Source: a virus
Virus record (IMG/VR): IMGVR_UViG_3300017717_000038
Span: 1-31,154 of that record
Direction: 5' to 3' (one strand)
Length of the DNA stretch: 31,154 nt
Position 1 is the stretch's first letter, and the number at the start of each line of letters is the position of its first letter. Positions 1 to 8,432 of this stretch are shown here, one piece after another. The position numbers and the translations under genes are program-made. The notes below the pieces were generated by a model. That model worked only from the letters and a program-made list of their open reading frames with translations. It was not told the DNA's origin and did not search any database.

Positions 1-484
1 TACTGATGCTGTGGGAGATTCTGCTGGTATGTGGAATGATACAGCACCAACTACATCAGTATTTTCTGTTGGTTCAACTGGCGTAAGTAATGGTTCAGGT
101 GGAACTTTTGTAGCTTACTGCTTTGCAGAAAAAACTGGGTTCAGCAAGTTTGGTTCCTACACAGGAAACGGAAATGCAGACGGAGCATTTATTTACACAG
201 GATTTAAACCAGCTTTTGTTTTAATAAAAGCAACTGATGTTGATGAATGGAGAATTTATGATAATAAAAGAGCAAATCCTTTTAATGTTATTGATGTAAG
301 ATTGAAAGCAAATTCTTCTGATGCAGAAAGTTCAGGAAATAATGAGTGTGATTTTTTAAGCAACGGAGTAAAAATCAGGTCAAATAGTGGTGGGGTAGGT
401 TCAAGTGGTCAAACATACATTTACATGTGCTTTGCAGAAGCACCATTAGTTTCGTCAAATGGTGTACCAGCTACAGCAAGATAA
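1..484 (+). CDS. Tail fibre/receptor-binding protein, C-terminal part (5' end cut by window)
   Basis: The frame is open from base 2, so the start lies outside the window. The product is glycine-, serine- and asparagine-rich with aromatic beta-strand segments such as YCFAEKTGFSKFGSYTGNG, FIYTGFKPAFVLIK and YIYMCFAEAPL. I recognise this style from C-terminal domains of marine phage tail fibres (DUF7483-like), where it probably contacts the host surface. It ends 2 nt before the next gene. It may be the end of the fibre whose N-terminus begins at 30473, because the window starts and ends inside a fibre-like gene. The two frames do not join directly (see findings), so some sequence would be missing between them. 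Confidence 0.7.
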   Translation, partial: TDAVGDSAGMWNDTAPTTSVFSVGSTGVSNGSGGTFVAYCFAEKTGFSKFGSYTGNGNADGAFIYTGFKPAFVLIKATDVDEWRIYDNKRANPFNVIDVRLKANSSDAESSGNNECDFLSNGVKIRSNSGGVGSSGQTYIYMCFAEAPLVSSNGVPATAR

Positions 485-486
485 TT

Positions 487-813
487 ATGGCAAACAGTTA
501 TAAATTTAAAGGTGTTAGTTTAAGTACGCAAAGTGAAACATCTATTTTAACAGCTGGTGCTAAAGAAACTATTATTATTAAATCATTAAGAGTTACTAAT
601 AATACAGGCAATACACCTAATGTATCTTTTGATGTATTAGATAGCTCTAGTTCAGTTGAAGCAACAATTTTAAACACACAAAGTTTATCTGCTGATAATT
701 CTATTGAAGTTTTAACACAACCTTTAGTTCTTGAAGCAACAGATGTTCTTAAAGCAACAGTAAGTACAAACGACAACGTAAATATTGGAATCAGTTATTT
801 AACTATATCGTAA
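487..813 (+). CDS. Small beta-rich structural protein (hypothetical)
   Basis: This encodes 108 aa. The start ATG at 487 (MANSYKFKGVSL) lies 2 nt after the fibre stop, and an earlier in-frame ATG at 427 would sit inside the fibre gene, so I reject it. The protein is threonine-, serine- and valine-rich with alternating hydrophobic residues (KETIIIKSLRVTNNTGN, FDVLDSSSS, LKATVSTNDNVNIGISYL). It looks like a compact beta-sandwich with no signal peptide. Its place between the fibre and internal virion genes suggests a virion decoration or fibre-associated protein. It overlaps the next gene by one base (TAATG), which indicates translational coupling. No catalytic motif is visible. Confidence 0.75.
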   Translation: MANSYKFKGVSLSTQSETSILTAGAKETIIIKSLRVTNNTGNTPNVSFDVLDSSSSVEATILNTQSLSADNSIEVLTQPLVLEATDVLKATVSTNDNVNIGISYLTIS

Positions 814-1256
814 TGAAATTAGTAAGAATACCAACCGAACTTTTAGATAATGTTTGGGGATTGGTAGAACCATCTATTCAAGAAGCTTTAGTTTTTTCAG
901 GAAATCACACCGATAGTGATTTTGTTTTAGAAACATTAAAAGCAAATAAATATCAATTATGGATAGTTTGGGATATTTCTCAAAAGAGTACACAAGATAA
1001 ATTTAAAGGTGTTGTTGTTACAGAATTAATTAAAAAAAAATTAAAACAATCTTGTCATATATTTATTATGACAGGAAAAGGTAGACAACAATGGCAACAC
1101 TTACTTAGTGTTATCGAAGATTTTGCCGAACAACATGGATGCGATCAAATGGAATTAATTGCAAGGCCAGGTTGGGCAAGAATATTAAAACAATATAAAT
1201 ACAAAAGAACTCATGTAGTTCTTGAAAAGCAACTAAACAAACAGGAGAAAACATAA
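813..1256 (+). CDS. GNAT-like phage protein
   Basis: This encodes 147 aa. It starts with MKLVRIPTELLDNVWGLVEP and carries segments typical of a phage family with an acetyltransferase-like (GNAT) fold: LWIVWD, GVVVTEL, and a C-terminal region EQHGCDQMELIARPGWAR followed by a tyrosine-rich KQYKYKR. Members of this family sit among podovirus late structural genes. No clear acetyl-CoA loop (R/QxxGxG/A) is visible, so enzyme activity is uncertain. It is coupled to both neighbours by one-base overlaps (TAATG at each end). A structural or accessory virion role is equally possible. Confidence 0.7.
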   Translation: MKLVRIPTELLDNVWGLVEPSIQEALVFSGNHTDSDFVLETLKANKYQLWIVWDISQKSTQDKFKGVVVTELIKKKLKQSCHIFIMTGKGRQQWQHLLSVIEDFAEQHGCDQMELIARPGWARILKQYKYKRTHVVLEKQLNKQEKT

Positions 1257-1966
1257 TGTCATTTATAAGCGGTGGATCATCAGGTGGCGGATCAATAACA
1301 ACTCAAGGTGTAACACCATACAAACCAGCAGAACCAGTTCTTAATCAGATCTTATCTGAGTCAGGACAATTATATAATCAAGGTGTAAGTGCATCAGGGT
1401 ATGTATCTCCAAGCACACAAACACAAACTGGTTTAGCTCAACAAGAAGTTCTTGGAACAGCTGCTTACAATCAATTAAATAATACTTTAGCTGGTAATTA
1501 TACTAATCCATATTTATCTCCAATGTTGCAAAATGCTACAAGTGAAATTGCAAATAGTATTAATACAGAATTTAGTGGAGCTGGAAGAACACCTGGATCT
1601 CCATTAAACCAACAAGAAATCATAGCTGGTGTAGCTGACTATGCTTTACCCTTAGCTTTTGATCAATACAACAAAGAAAGACAAAACCAATTACAAGTTG
1701 CTTCAGCAGCACCATCGCTTACAGCAACAGGATCTCAATTAGAAGAACTTACTAGACAACAAAATCTTGCTCCATTTGCATCTTTACAACAATATGCTGG
1801 TTTAGTTACACCGATAGCTTCAGGATTTCCAACACAACAAAATCAAGTAAGAACACAAGCTAGTCCAGTTACTACTGCTTTAGGTGGAGCTTTGATAGGT
1901 TCTAAATTTGGTGGAATGGAAGCTGGTCTTGGTGCATTAGGCGGCTTGTTAGCTGGGTTACTATAA
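1256..1966 (+). CDS. Putative internal virion / DNA ejection protein
   Basis: This encodes 236 aa. The N-terminus is glycine/serine-rich (MSFISGGSSGGGS). The middle is glutamine- and asparagine-rich and helical, with the NPYLSPMLQNATSEI and YNKERQNQLQVASAAP signatures I associate with podovirus ejection or internal virion proteins. The last 35 residues are glycine/alanine/leucine-rich and hydrophobic (LGGALIGSKFGG, ALGGLLAGLL), so they could insert into a membrane. That fits a protein ejected to help DNA cross the host envelope. It overlaps the 36-codon gene downstream by one base. The role is inferred from composition and position. Confidence 0.65.
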   Translation: MSFISGGSSGGGSITTQGVTPYKPAEPVLNQILSESGQLYNQGVSASGYVSPSTQTQTGLAQQEVLGTAAYNQLNNTLAGNYTNPYLSPMLQNATSEIANSINTEFSGAGRTPGSPLNQQEIIAGVADYALPLAFDQYNKERQNQLQVASAAPSLTATGSQLEELTRQQNLAPFASLQQYAGLVTPIASGFPTQQNQVRTQASPVTTALGGALIGSKFGGMEAGLGALGGLLAGLL

Positions 1967-2076
1967 TGAATAAAATAAATAAAATAATATACAATTTAAA
2001 ACAAGACATAGATAAAAACACAACAAAATATATTATGATTGTTGGTGGTTTAGCTGTTCTTGGAATTATAATCTAA
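1966..2076 (+). CDS. 36-aa single-pass membrane miniprotein
   Basis: The ATG shares its A with the previous stop (TAATG), and the next gene starts 2 nt after this stop, so this small frame exactly fills the gap. The N-terminal half is polar and lysine-rich (MNKINKIIYNLKQDIDKN). The C-terminal half is one hydrophobic segment (YIMIVGGLAVLGIII) long enough to cross a membrane. It lies between two ejection-type genes, so a role as a membrane partner during DNA entry is possible. No family is recognised. Confidence 0.6.
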   Translation: MNKINKIIYNLKQDIDKNTTKYIMIVGGLAVLGIII

Positions 2077-2077
2077 T

Positions 2078-3316
2078 ATGAAAAGTTATAAAAAAGCGGT
2101 TGGCCTGTTAGAGAAAGATGCACCTGAAAATCACTTTCTTGCATATATAAATCCTACTGAAGCAAAAACATTAAAACAAATGGGTGGGTCAGGTAAAATG
2201 ACTCCACAAGGTATATTAAGTTTTGAACCAGCAGATGGTTATGAGGGTGAAGTTTCAAGTAGTTATGGTGGATATGGTAGCGGTGGTTTTAGCGACAATA
2301 CAGATTCAGAAGAAAATCAATCTTATAATAATCAAGGTTTTAATGATAGCGGTTCATCAGATGATGGTCGTTATGATGGTATGGATAATGAACAACAAAG
2401 AGAATTAGACATACAAATAGAAAACGATAAATATTTTGATTACGAAACTGAAGCTTACAAAGATATACCATCAAGAGCTGTACCTACTTTTGAACAAGGT
2501 AGTGGAAAATTTACTGGCACAAAAACTGTAGGTCAAGGTGTAGTAACAGCAGCAGATTATAATTTAGCAACTGCTAAAGGTATTTTACTAGACGACACAA
2601 TTAGCAAAGATGACAAAGTAGAATTTTTAAATACTATTCAATCTATTGTTAATTCAAAAAATGATAGCGGTAAACCTCAAGTAGATTTTGAGGGTAAAGA
2701 ATTTATTCAAGATAATTTAGAAAAAACTTTAGCTGAACTTAAGAATACATCTTTTTATGATACTTACACAAAAGATGAAAATTTTGATCCAAACTCACAA
2801 ACTTATAATGATGCGTTTAGAGATGCACCTTTTAAAACTGTTGGTGAAACAATAGCAACAAGACAAAATGCTATTAAAGGTCTTACAGGAACTTTATCTC
2901 CAATGAGTGCTTTAACTAATGTAATGTTTGCTTCTTTAAAAGATGCTTACGGAAACAAAAAAGCATTAGATATGATTGGGTATGATGGAACTAAATTAAA
3001 ACCTAATTATGCAGAAGTTGGTGATACTGGTGGTATTTTAACTGATAAAGAATATTTACTAGGCAATACTTTAGACAGACAACAAATTAATCAAGCTATA
3101 CCTAATTTAAGATCTGATGATAATGCTTTGCCTGACTCAATGGTAAACAAATATTTTTCAGAAGTAGGAAATAATGTTGGTGTTTCAGATGGACTTTTAA
3201 AAAGTTACAATGAAATTAAAGACAGATTAAACAAACAATTTGCTGCAAGTCAAAATGCAAAAGTAGATACAAACAATATATTTTACAAATATTTAAACGA
3301 ACAAGGATTAATATAA
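2078..3316 (+). CDS. Virion-associated protein with Gly/Ser/Asp-rich linker
   Basis: This encodes 412 aa. The N-terminal domain (residues 1-50) has MKSYKKAVGLLEKDAPENHFLAYINPTEAKTL in pieces and a GGSGKMTPQGILSF turn, a head module I have seen in marine phage late proteins. Residues about 57-105 are a low-complexity glycine/serine/tyrosine/aspartate linker with no predicted fold. The rest is a mostly helical domain rich in Asp, Asn and Lys, including DAYGNKKALDMIGYDG. There is no signal peptide. It sits between two other large late proteins and ends directly at the ATG of the next gene. An internal virion or ejection role is inferred from position. Confidence 0.6.
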   Translation: MKSYKKAVGLLEKDAPENHFLAYINPTEAKTLKQMGGSGKMTPQGILSFEPADGYEGEVSSSYGGYGSGGFSDNTDSEENQSYNNQGFNDSGSSDDGRYDGMDNEQQRELDIQIENDKYFDYETEAYKDIPSRAVPTFEQGSGKFTGTKTVGQGVVTAADYNLATAKGILLDDTISKDDKVEFLNTIQSIVNSKNDSGKPQVDFEGKEFIQDNLEKTLAELKNTSFYDTYTKDENFDPNSQTYNDAFRDAPFKTVGETIATRQNAIKGLTGTLSPMSALTNVMFASLKDAYGNKKALDMIGYDGTKLKPNYAEVGDTGGILTDKEYLLGNTLDRQQINQAIPNLRSDDNALPDSMVNKYFSEVGNNVGVSDGLLKSYNEIKDRLNKQFAASQNAKVDTNNIFYKYLNEQGLI

Positions 3317-4384
3317 ATGTCAGATCGAAATGGATTTAAAGGTTTATTATACAGCCCTGAAGTATTAGGTGGCTTATCAGTTTTAACTCAAGGTTTAGCT
3401 GGAAAAACTCCTGATGTAGTTATGCCAAGTCTTATTCAAGGTGTGCAAACTGCTAGTGCATTTTCTAAATTAGAAGATGAAGAAGAAAAAAGAAAATTTA
3501 TTGCATTGTACGAAAAAAATGTTCCTGATAGCGATAAAGCATTATTTAGATACAATCCTGAACTTTATATAAAAAATAAAGAATATGCTAAAAGAGAAAA
3601 AAATAGTTTTATAAATTTTAAAGATTTAAATAGTGGCGATGTTAAAATGTTTGATGTTTCTACAAGTATAGGCAGACAAAAATTAAAAATGTTTAGAAGT
3701 GAAGATGGTCGAAATGTTATACAAGTTCCAAGTCAAGATAAATCAACTGACTTAAGTAAAAAAGCCACAACTGATGCAGAGAAAAAAGTTTTAACTGCAA
3801 TAGAGATGGATGGTTTATTAGAAGTTATGGAAGTATTACATGATGATAAATTTTCTACTTATCTTGGTAAATCACAAGCAGTAGTTGGTGAGCTAGTTTC
3901 TAAATCAGGAATATTTACAAATCAAAAAGATATAGAAACTTTTATGATTAGGAGAGCAGAGTGGGAAGCAGCTGTTCAACAATACTTTAATGCTTATAGA
4001 AAAAATATTACTGGTGTAGCAGCTGGTGAAAAAGAAATTAAATTACTAGAAAATTCTGTACCTAATGTAAATGATCCACCAGCAGTATTTAAAGCTAAAG
4101 TCAAATTACAAAGACAATTGAATAATATGGCAATGCAAAGAAATAAAGAATTTTTAGATTTAGGTATTGGTAAAATTACTAGAGATAAAGATAATAAACC
4201 AACTGGCAAATACAAAGAATATTTACAAAAAAATAAATTAAAAATTACAGAAGATGTTGCTAGACCTTATGTAACAGATCTAGTTGCAACTGGTTATAGT
4301 GATGCTCAAATTAAATTAAAAATTAAACAAGCATTTGGTCAAGAAAATGTTGAAGAAATTTTAACTATGCTAGGTCTAAAATAA
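3317..4384 (+). CDS. Putative internal virion protein
   Basis: This encodes 355 aa and starts immediately after the preceding stop with no spacer. The N-terminus MSDRNGFKGLLYSPEVLGGLSV is followed by GLAGKTPDVVMPSLIQGV, a glycine- and valine-rich segment typical of internal core proteins of small podoviruses. The remainder is charged and helical (KLEDEEEKRKFIALYEK, VKLQRQLNNMAMQRNKEF). It ends 1 nt before the next start codon. No enzyme motif is visible. It is probably one of a set of three to four proteins packaged in the head and ejected with DNA. Confidence 0.6.
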   Translation: MSDRNGFKGLLYSPEVLGGLSVLTQGLAGKTPDVVMPSLIQGVQTASAFSKLEDEEEKRKFIALYEKNVPDSDKALFRYNPELYIKNKEYAKREKNSFINFKDLNSGDVKMFDVSTSIGRQKLKMFRSEDGRNVIQVPSQDKSTDLSKKATTDAEKKVLTAIEMDGLLEVMEVLHDDKFSTYLGKSQAVVGELVSKSGIFTNQKDIETFMIRRAEWEAAVQQYFNAYRKNITGVAAGEKEIKLLENSVPNVNDPPAVFKAKVKLQRQLNNMAMQRNKEFLDLGIGKITRDKDNKPTGKYKEYLQKNKLKITEDVARPYVTDLVATGYSDAQIKLKIKQAFGQENVEEILTMLGLK

Positions 4385-4385
4385 T

Positions 4386-6467
4386 ATGTCATCAACTTAT
4401 AATTTTAAAAAAATTTTAGAAGAATTTGAAAAAGATAAAGTAAATACAGGATCTACAGAAAATAAATTAGATAGATCAAGTTTTGAAAAAGATATAAAAA
4501 ATTCTGAAACTTTAAATGAATCTCCAAGTGTTACAAAAGATGTTGCTTTATCAACTCTTGATGGTGCTGGTGAGGGAGCTGCATTTTTACTTATTGATTT
4601 ACCTACATTAATTTCTAATGGATTTCTTTATAAAGATAAAATGGAAAAAGAAGTAGCAATGAGAGCTACAAAATTATTTCAAGATATAACAGGTGCAAGT
4701 GACGAAGAACTAGCTGAAACTGAAAAAAACATTTTAGCATTAAAAGATTATGAATATAAATCTACTGGATTAAAAAAATATTTAAAGAAAAATGTTTTAT
4801 CTTACGAACCTAAAACTCCTGCTGGAAAAATAGTTAATGAAGCTGCGGAGTTTGCTTTGCCATCATTTGTTTTATCTCCAGCTGGAGCTAGAACTGCGAT
4901 GACAGTTAATGCTGCTGCTGCTGGATCTTTCAGCGGTGCTGCTCAAACATTAGGAGCTTCTGAAGAAATTGCTGTACCTGTTGCTGCAACACTTAATTTA
5001 GCTGCTGATGTATTAGCTTTAAAAAAAGGTAATGCTTCAACAATTAGTAAAACAATAGTTGAGTCTATGAGTTCCAAACAATTAGATGAAGCAAAAAAAT
5101 TACAAACACTTGCAAAAAATTCAGGACTAGATTTAAAGGCTTCTGAAGTTATGAAAGGATCTGTTATAAATAGTGTTGAAAAAAATGTAACTACTATTCC
5201 TATAGCACAAAAAATTATTAATAAATTTTGGGAAAGCAGACCTGAAAAATTAAAAAATTATATTAACAAATGGGGAAAAGAATTAGGCATACTCAAAAAA
5301 AATAAATTTATAAGTCAATCAACTCAATCACAAACTTTAAAAAAAGTTGCAATAAATTTAGATAAAAGTAGATCTGATATTTGGTTAAAGTCAGGTGGTG
5401 CTGATGTAAAACTTCAAAAATTTAAACCTGTTCAAGTACAAAATATTGCTAATGATTTTAAAAGTTTAATTAAAGATGCTAACTCTAGCTTTGTACCTAC
5501 AATAAAAAATTTTCAAAAATTAGTTATGGCTTCAAAAGGTAACGGACAAGCTTTAATAAATATTTCGCATGACTTACAAGCAATGAAAAGTGCATCTATT
5601 TATAGAAAATCATTAGGTCAAGCAAAAGCTGGTGAAGCATTAGATCTTGCACAAATAACTAAGATGGATGCTGCAGTTACAAAACTTCTTGACACAATGC
5701 CTGGTTATGCAAAAGCTCAAAAAGCTTATTCTCAATTTACAAAAAAATGGGTTGAACCAATTGATAAAGTAAAACTTTTTAAAAATATTAAAGAAGCAAA
5801 TTTTTTAAAAAATGATGTAGAGGTTGGAAAGTTTTATAAATATATTGCTAGTGAAGATGTGAGTAAAATAGATATTAAAAATTTAGCTCAAGCATTTGAA
5901 AAGAGTGGAAGTAAAACTGAATTTAGAAAACTTCTATCTGCTTACTTTGAAACTAATATGAATAAAGCTTACATCAAAGGAATGGAAAATGGAATTTCTG
6001 ATGGAGCAAGTATTTATAAAGCCATGTTAGGAAGTGGAACACAAAGAGGTAACTTTGCTGAATTGCTTTATCAACTTGGTAAACAAAATAATAAAAATAT
6101 ATCAAGAAAAGATATTGGAAAAGTAGTAGATAATTTTGCACAAATTATAAAAGCATCAGGTAAAAAAGTTCCTGAGGGATCAGACACCGCAGCTAAACTT
6201 ATGGCACAAGGTGAGATAGGTAAAAATTGGGTGCAAAATCTTTTAGGTTTCAAAGATGGTTTACCTATTGCTGGTGGAATAGTTAGATCAGCAACAGAAG
6301 CTACAACTTCAAGAAATGCAAAAATATTAGCAGAAGCTTTAGTAAGTCCTAATGGTGTAGAAGAAATAATTAAGTTATCAAAAACAGGTTTAAAAGATCC
6401 TGATATGATAAAAGCAACTTTAATAAATATTCTTAAAACTCAAATAGAAACTGGTGATGAAGAATAA
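4386..6467 (+). CDS. Large internal virion / ejection protein
   Basis: At 693 aa this is the second longest gene in the window. The N-terminal 100 residues are charged, then a small-residue region (FALPSFVLSPAGARTAMTV, NAAAAGSFSGAAQTLG, VAATLNLAADVLALK; about 160-215) resembles membrane-active stretches of ejection proteins. The rest is lysine-rich alpha-helix with coiled-coil tendency. No lytic transglycosylase motif is visible. Its size, position and helical composition parallel the largest core protein of other podoviruses. The start ATG lies 1 nt after the previous stop. Confidence 0.6.
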   Translation: MSSTYNFKKILEEFEKDKVNTGSTENKLDRSSFEKDIKNSETLNESPSVTKDVALSTLDGAGEGAAFLLIDLPTLISNGFLYKDKMEKEVAMRATKLFQDITGASDEELAETEKNILALKDYEYKSTGLKKYLKKNVLSYEPKTPAGKIVNEAAEFALPSFVLSPAGARTAMTVNAAAAGSFSGAAQTLGASEEIAVPVAATLNLAADVLALKKGNASTISKTIVESMSSKQLDEAKKLQTLAKNSGLDLKASEVMKGSVINSVEKNVTTIPIAQKIINKFWESRPEKLKNYINKWGKELGILKKNKFISQSTQSQTLKKVAINLDKSRSDIWLKSGGADVKLQKFKPVQVQNIANDFKSLIKDANSSFVPTIKNFQKLVMASKGNGQALINISHDLQAMKSASIYRKSLGQAKAGEALDLAQITKMDAAVTKLLDTMPGYAKAQKAYSQFTKKWVEPIDKVKLFKNIKEANFLKNDVEVGKFYKYIASEDVSKIDIKNLAQAFEKSGSKTEFRKLLSAYFETNMNKAYIKGMENGISDGASIYKAMLGSGTQRGNFAELLYQLGKQNNKNISRKDIGKVVDNFAQIIKASGKKVPEGSDTAAKLMAQGEIGKNWVQNLLGFKDGLPIAGGIVRSATEATTSRNAKILAEALVSPNGVEEIIKLSKTGLKDPDMIKATLINILKTQIETGDEE

Positions 6468-6468
6468 A

Positions 6469-6675
6469 ATGAAATCTCAATCACAAAAAAACTCTGAAGA
6501 TATAATAAAACTACAAGGGCAATTACAGTTGCTTGACGTTAAAATTACAACAATAAAAGATAATCACCTGACACACATAGATGCAAAGGTGAATAGCATT
6601 TACAAATTTTTATGGGTAATAGCAACGATAAGTCTATCAAGCTTAATAAACTTTCTATTCAATCTAATAAATTAA
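6469..6675 (+). CDS. Small coiled-coil membrane protein
   Basis: This encodes 68 aa from the ATG at 6469, one base after the previous stop. Earlier in-frame ATGs at 6454 and 6457 would overlap the upstream gene and are less likely. Residues 1-45 form a charged heptad-like helix (IIKLQGQLQLLDVKITTI). The C-terminus is one hydrophobic segment (YKFLWVIATISLSSLINFLF). This is a tail-anchored topology with the coiled coil in the cytoplasm. It precedes the lysis region, so a holin accessory or membrane adaptor is conceivable. Its 3' end overlaps the next gene by 64 nt. Confidence 0.6.
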   Translation: MKSQSQKNSEDIIKLQGQLQLLDVKITTIKDNHLTHIDAKVNSIYKFLWVIATISLSSLINFLFNLIN

Positions 6676-6959
6676 CAACAGCAGATATAGGCACAATTTC
6701 AGAACATGAAGTTATTTGCCAATTAATACGACAAGGTTATTCTGTAGCCAGGTCTGTATCACCTCAATGTTTGTTTGATTTAGTAGCAGTTAGTCCATTA
6801 GGTAAAGTTAGACTCATAGATGTAAAAACATCTAGTTATAGAAAACTAAAAAGAAATGTAAATAAATCTAAATTTAAAAAAGGTTTATACAGAATAAATA
6901 GAGCTCCAACTGCTAAACAAAAAAAATTAAATATAGAAATTTATTATAACGAAAAATAA
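6612..6959 (+). CDS. PD-(D/E)XK nuclease-like protein
   Basis: This encodes 115 aa. The core matches a restriction-endonuclease-like fold: helix with E31/E33 (GTISEHEVICQLIRQGY), then D56 (CLFDLVAV), then D70-V-K72 (GKVRLIDVKTSS). This is the E...D...DxK pattern of small PD-(D/E)XK nucleases such as Holliday-junction resolvases and intron-type nucleases. The tail is basic (RKLKRNVNKSKFKKG), consistent with DNA binding. The gene starts inside the preceding membrane-protein gene (64-nt overlap) because no later start keeps the fold intact. In a late operon it could trim or resolve DNA during packaging, which is inference. Confidence 0.7.
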   Translation: MGNSNDKSIKLNKLSIQSNKLTTADIGTISEHEVICQLIRQGYSVARSVSPQCLFDLVAVSPLGKVRLIDVKTSSYRKLKRNVNKSKFKKGLYRINRAPTAKQKKLNIEIYYNEK

Positions 6960-6961
6960 TC

Positions 6962-7360
6962 ATGCGAATTAGAGAATCAAGCTCAATAGATTTAAGTATA
7001 AAAAATTTAGTTAGTATTGTTATAGCATTGGCTATGGGATTGTGGTTTGGTTTTGGAGTCATTGAAAGGCTTAATAAATTAGAGTCTAAAAATCAACTTA
7101 TAGAAAAAGATCTTGAGTCTGCAAATGAATTTATTATAGGTGTACCAAAAGGTCAGATGGTGTCGCCACAGATCCAGGAACTTTTTTTTCTTGTTGAGGA
7201 TCTTTATAAAACTGTAGAAAAGTTAGAAAAAAATCAAGAGCAAAATATGACAAACAAAGTCAATATTTCTTTTTTAAAAGAAACTATTATTAAAGCTCTT
7301 AAAGATATTGAAAAATTGAAAGATAAACAAAGAGAATTTGCAAATGGCAACGGACATTAA
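6962..7360 (+). CDS. Membrane-anchored coiled-coil protein
   Basis: This encodes 132 aa. The N-terminus MRIRESSSIDLSIKNLVSI leads into one transmembrane helix (LVSIVIALAMGLWFGFGVI, about residues 16-36) and then a long charged coiled coil (ERLNKLESKNQLIEKDLESA and LYKTVEKLEKNQEQ). This N-in, single-span design is common in a small membrane protein next to lysis genes of marine podoviruses and cyanophages, and may act as an inner-membrane spanin or a holin partner. The role is inferred from topology and neighbours only. Confidence 0.65.
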   Translation: MRIRESSSIDLSIKNLVSIVIALAMGLWFGFGVIERLNKLESKNQLIEKDLESANEFIIGVPKGQMVSPQIQELFFLVEDLYKTVEKLEKNQEQNMTNKVNISFLKETIIKALKDIEKLKDKQREFANGNGH

Positions 7361-7374
7361 AAAGGTGAAGTATT

Positions 7375-7599
7375 ATGATTGAATATCCTGTTGCAGTAAT
7401 TTTATTAATGTTTGTTGGTGGTGAGATAAAAGAACATCGTATTCAAGATACTATGTCGATCTGTATGAAACGTAAAAGAGAAGCTTCTAGAGTTCCTAAA
7501 GAAAATATTAGTTATAAATGTATAAAGAGTGAAGTTGAATTAGAAACAAATATTGATGGCAGCAAAAGTATTAAGAGCATTATTTTAAATAGTAAATAA
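7375..7599 (+). CDS. Small exported-like two-cysteine protein
   Basis: This encodes 74 aa, with AAGGTG 10 nt before the start as ribosome-binding site. A short hydrophobic N-terminus (MIEYPVAVILLMFVGGE) could be a signal or membrane segment. It is followed by CMKRKREASR and YKC, placing two cysteines about 20 residues apart. The same plan (hydrophobic start, early Cys, late aromatic-x-Cys) occurs in the proteins starting at 9050 and 17181, which suggests a small family. No function is recognised. Confidence 0.55.
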   Translation: MIEYPVAVILLMFVGGEIKEHRIQDTMSICMKRKREASRVPKENISYKCIKSEVELETNIDGSKSIKSIILNSK

Positions 7600-7600
7600 T

Positions 7601-7897
7601 ATGAGCTACAAACCTTTATCAATATTTTGTACAATTAAACCTAGTTTTATTGAGGGTCTTGGAATCTTTTCTACAAGAGAAATAAGAAAAAATACAGATC
7701 TAGGTATATCTCATATTGAATTGGACAATGAATTTATAAGAACACCGCTTGGTGGATTTTTAAATCATCAAGAAAAACCTAACTGCAAAAGAATTAAAAA
7801 AGGTAACAAATGGTTTCTTATAACTACCGAAGATATAATGCCGAACCAGGAATTAACTTTAAAATATAGTTTGTATATACCAAATGAAAAAATGTAA
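7601..7897 (+). CDS. SET-domain protein (lysine methyltransferase-like)
   Basis: This encodes 98 aa, a minimal SET domain. Visible SET motifs in order are GLGIFST (residues 19-25, cofactor-binding loop), FLNHQEKPNCKR (53-64, the NHS/PN pseudoknot motif) and EDIMPNQELTLKYS (77-90, the GEELTxxY motif with Tyr89). SET proteins transfer methyl groups from S-adenosylmethionine to lysine. The target here is unknown and could be a virion or host protein. It starts 1 nt after the previous stop and overlaps the next miniprotein gene by 14 nt. SET proteins are known in marine phages but their job is not settled. Confidence 0.85.
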   Translation: MSYKPLSIFCTIKPSFIEGLGIFSTREIRKNTDLGISHIELDNEFIRTPLGGFLNHQEKPNCKRIKKGNKWFLITTEDIMPNQELTLKYSLYIPNEKM

Positions 7898-8009
7898 AAA
7901 ATGTTATCACCCATGTCATTGCAAAGAGGATCTACATTCAGATGAATATGGTCTTTGTACTTGCGATAAATGTAAATGTAAATCGGAGAAAATATGTATA
8001 AAGAATTAA
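7884..8009 (+). CDS. 41-aa cysteine-rich zinc-binding-type miniprotein
   Basis: The frame begins at ATG 7884 inside the end of the SET gene and ends at TAA 8009 inside the lysozyme gene, so it bridges both by overlap. It has nine cysteines and three histidines in 41 residues, arranged as CKKCYHPCHC, then GLCTCDKCKCK, then a last Cys38. The paired CxxC and CxC motifs indicate metal binding, most likely zinc, in a rubredoxin-like knuckle or metallothionein-like cluster. I recall similar Cys-rich mini proteins beside SET and lysozyme genes in marine podoviruses. The function is unknown. Confidence 0.65.
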   Translation: MKKCKKCYHPCHCKEDLHSDEYGLCTCDKCKCKSEKICIKN

Positions 8010-8425
8010 AAGAAGAAATAAAGAAACATGAGGGTTGGTCGCCTAAGATCTATAAAGACCATCTAGGATTTGACACCATTTTTTATGGTCATCTAATTAC
8101 ACCTGAAGATACTTACGAACATGGCCAAGAGTATTCTAGGTCAGAGGGTTCAATAGTATTTGAAAAAGATTTTCAAAAAGCAGTTGAACAAGCTGAATCA
8201 TTAATAGGTGAAAGAGCAATTAATCATATTGCTAAGCAAGTTATTATACAAATGGTTTACCAACTAGGTGTAGGTGGTGTTTCTAAATTTAAAAAAATGT
8301 GGGCAGCTCTGGACACAGAGGATTATGAAACAGCTGGTAATGAAATGCTAGATAGTAAGTGGGCAGATCAGACTCCACATCGATGTGCAAAATTAAGTGT
8401 AACAATGAAAACAGCAAAACTATAA
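7994..8425 (+). CDS. Endolysin, T4-type lysozyme (GH24 muramidase)
   Basis: This encodes 143 aa. It hydrolyses the beta-1,4 bond between N-acetylmuramic acid and N-acetylglucosamine in peptidoglycan. The catalytic triad spacing matches T4 lysozyme: E13 in KHEGW, D22 in YKDHLG and T28 in FDTIFYGH. A C-terminal KMWAALDTEDYETAGNEML helix and a conserved-looking SKWADQTPHRC motif (Trp-x-x-Gln-x-x-x-Arg) are also typical. The length is normal for the family. There is no signal peptide, so export would depend on the holin encoded next. The ribosome-binding site is CGGAGAA before the ATG. Confidence 0.9.
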   Translation: MYKELKEEIKKHEGWSPKIYKDHLGFDTIFYGHLITPEDTYEHGQEYSRSEGSIVFEKDFQKAVEQAESLIGERAINHIAKQVIIQMVYQLGVGGVSKFKKMWAALDTEDYETAGNEMLDSKWADQTPHRCAKLSVTMKTAKL

Positions 8426-8432
8426 GGATTAT

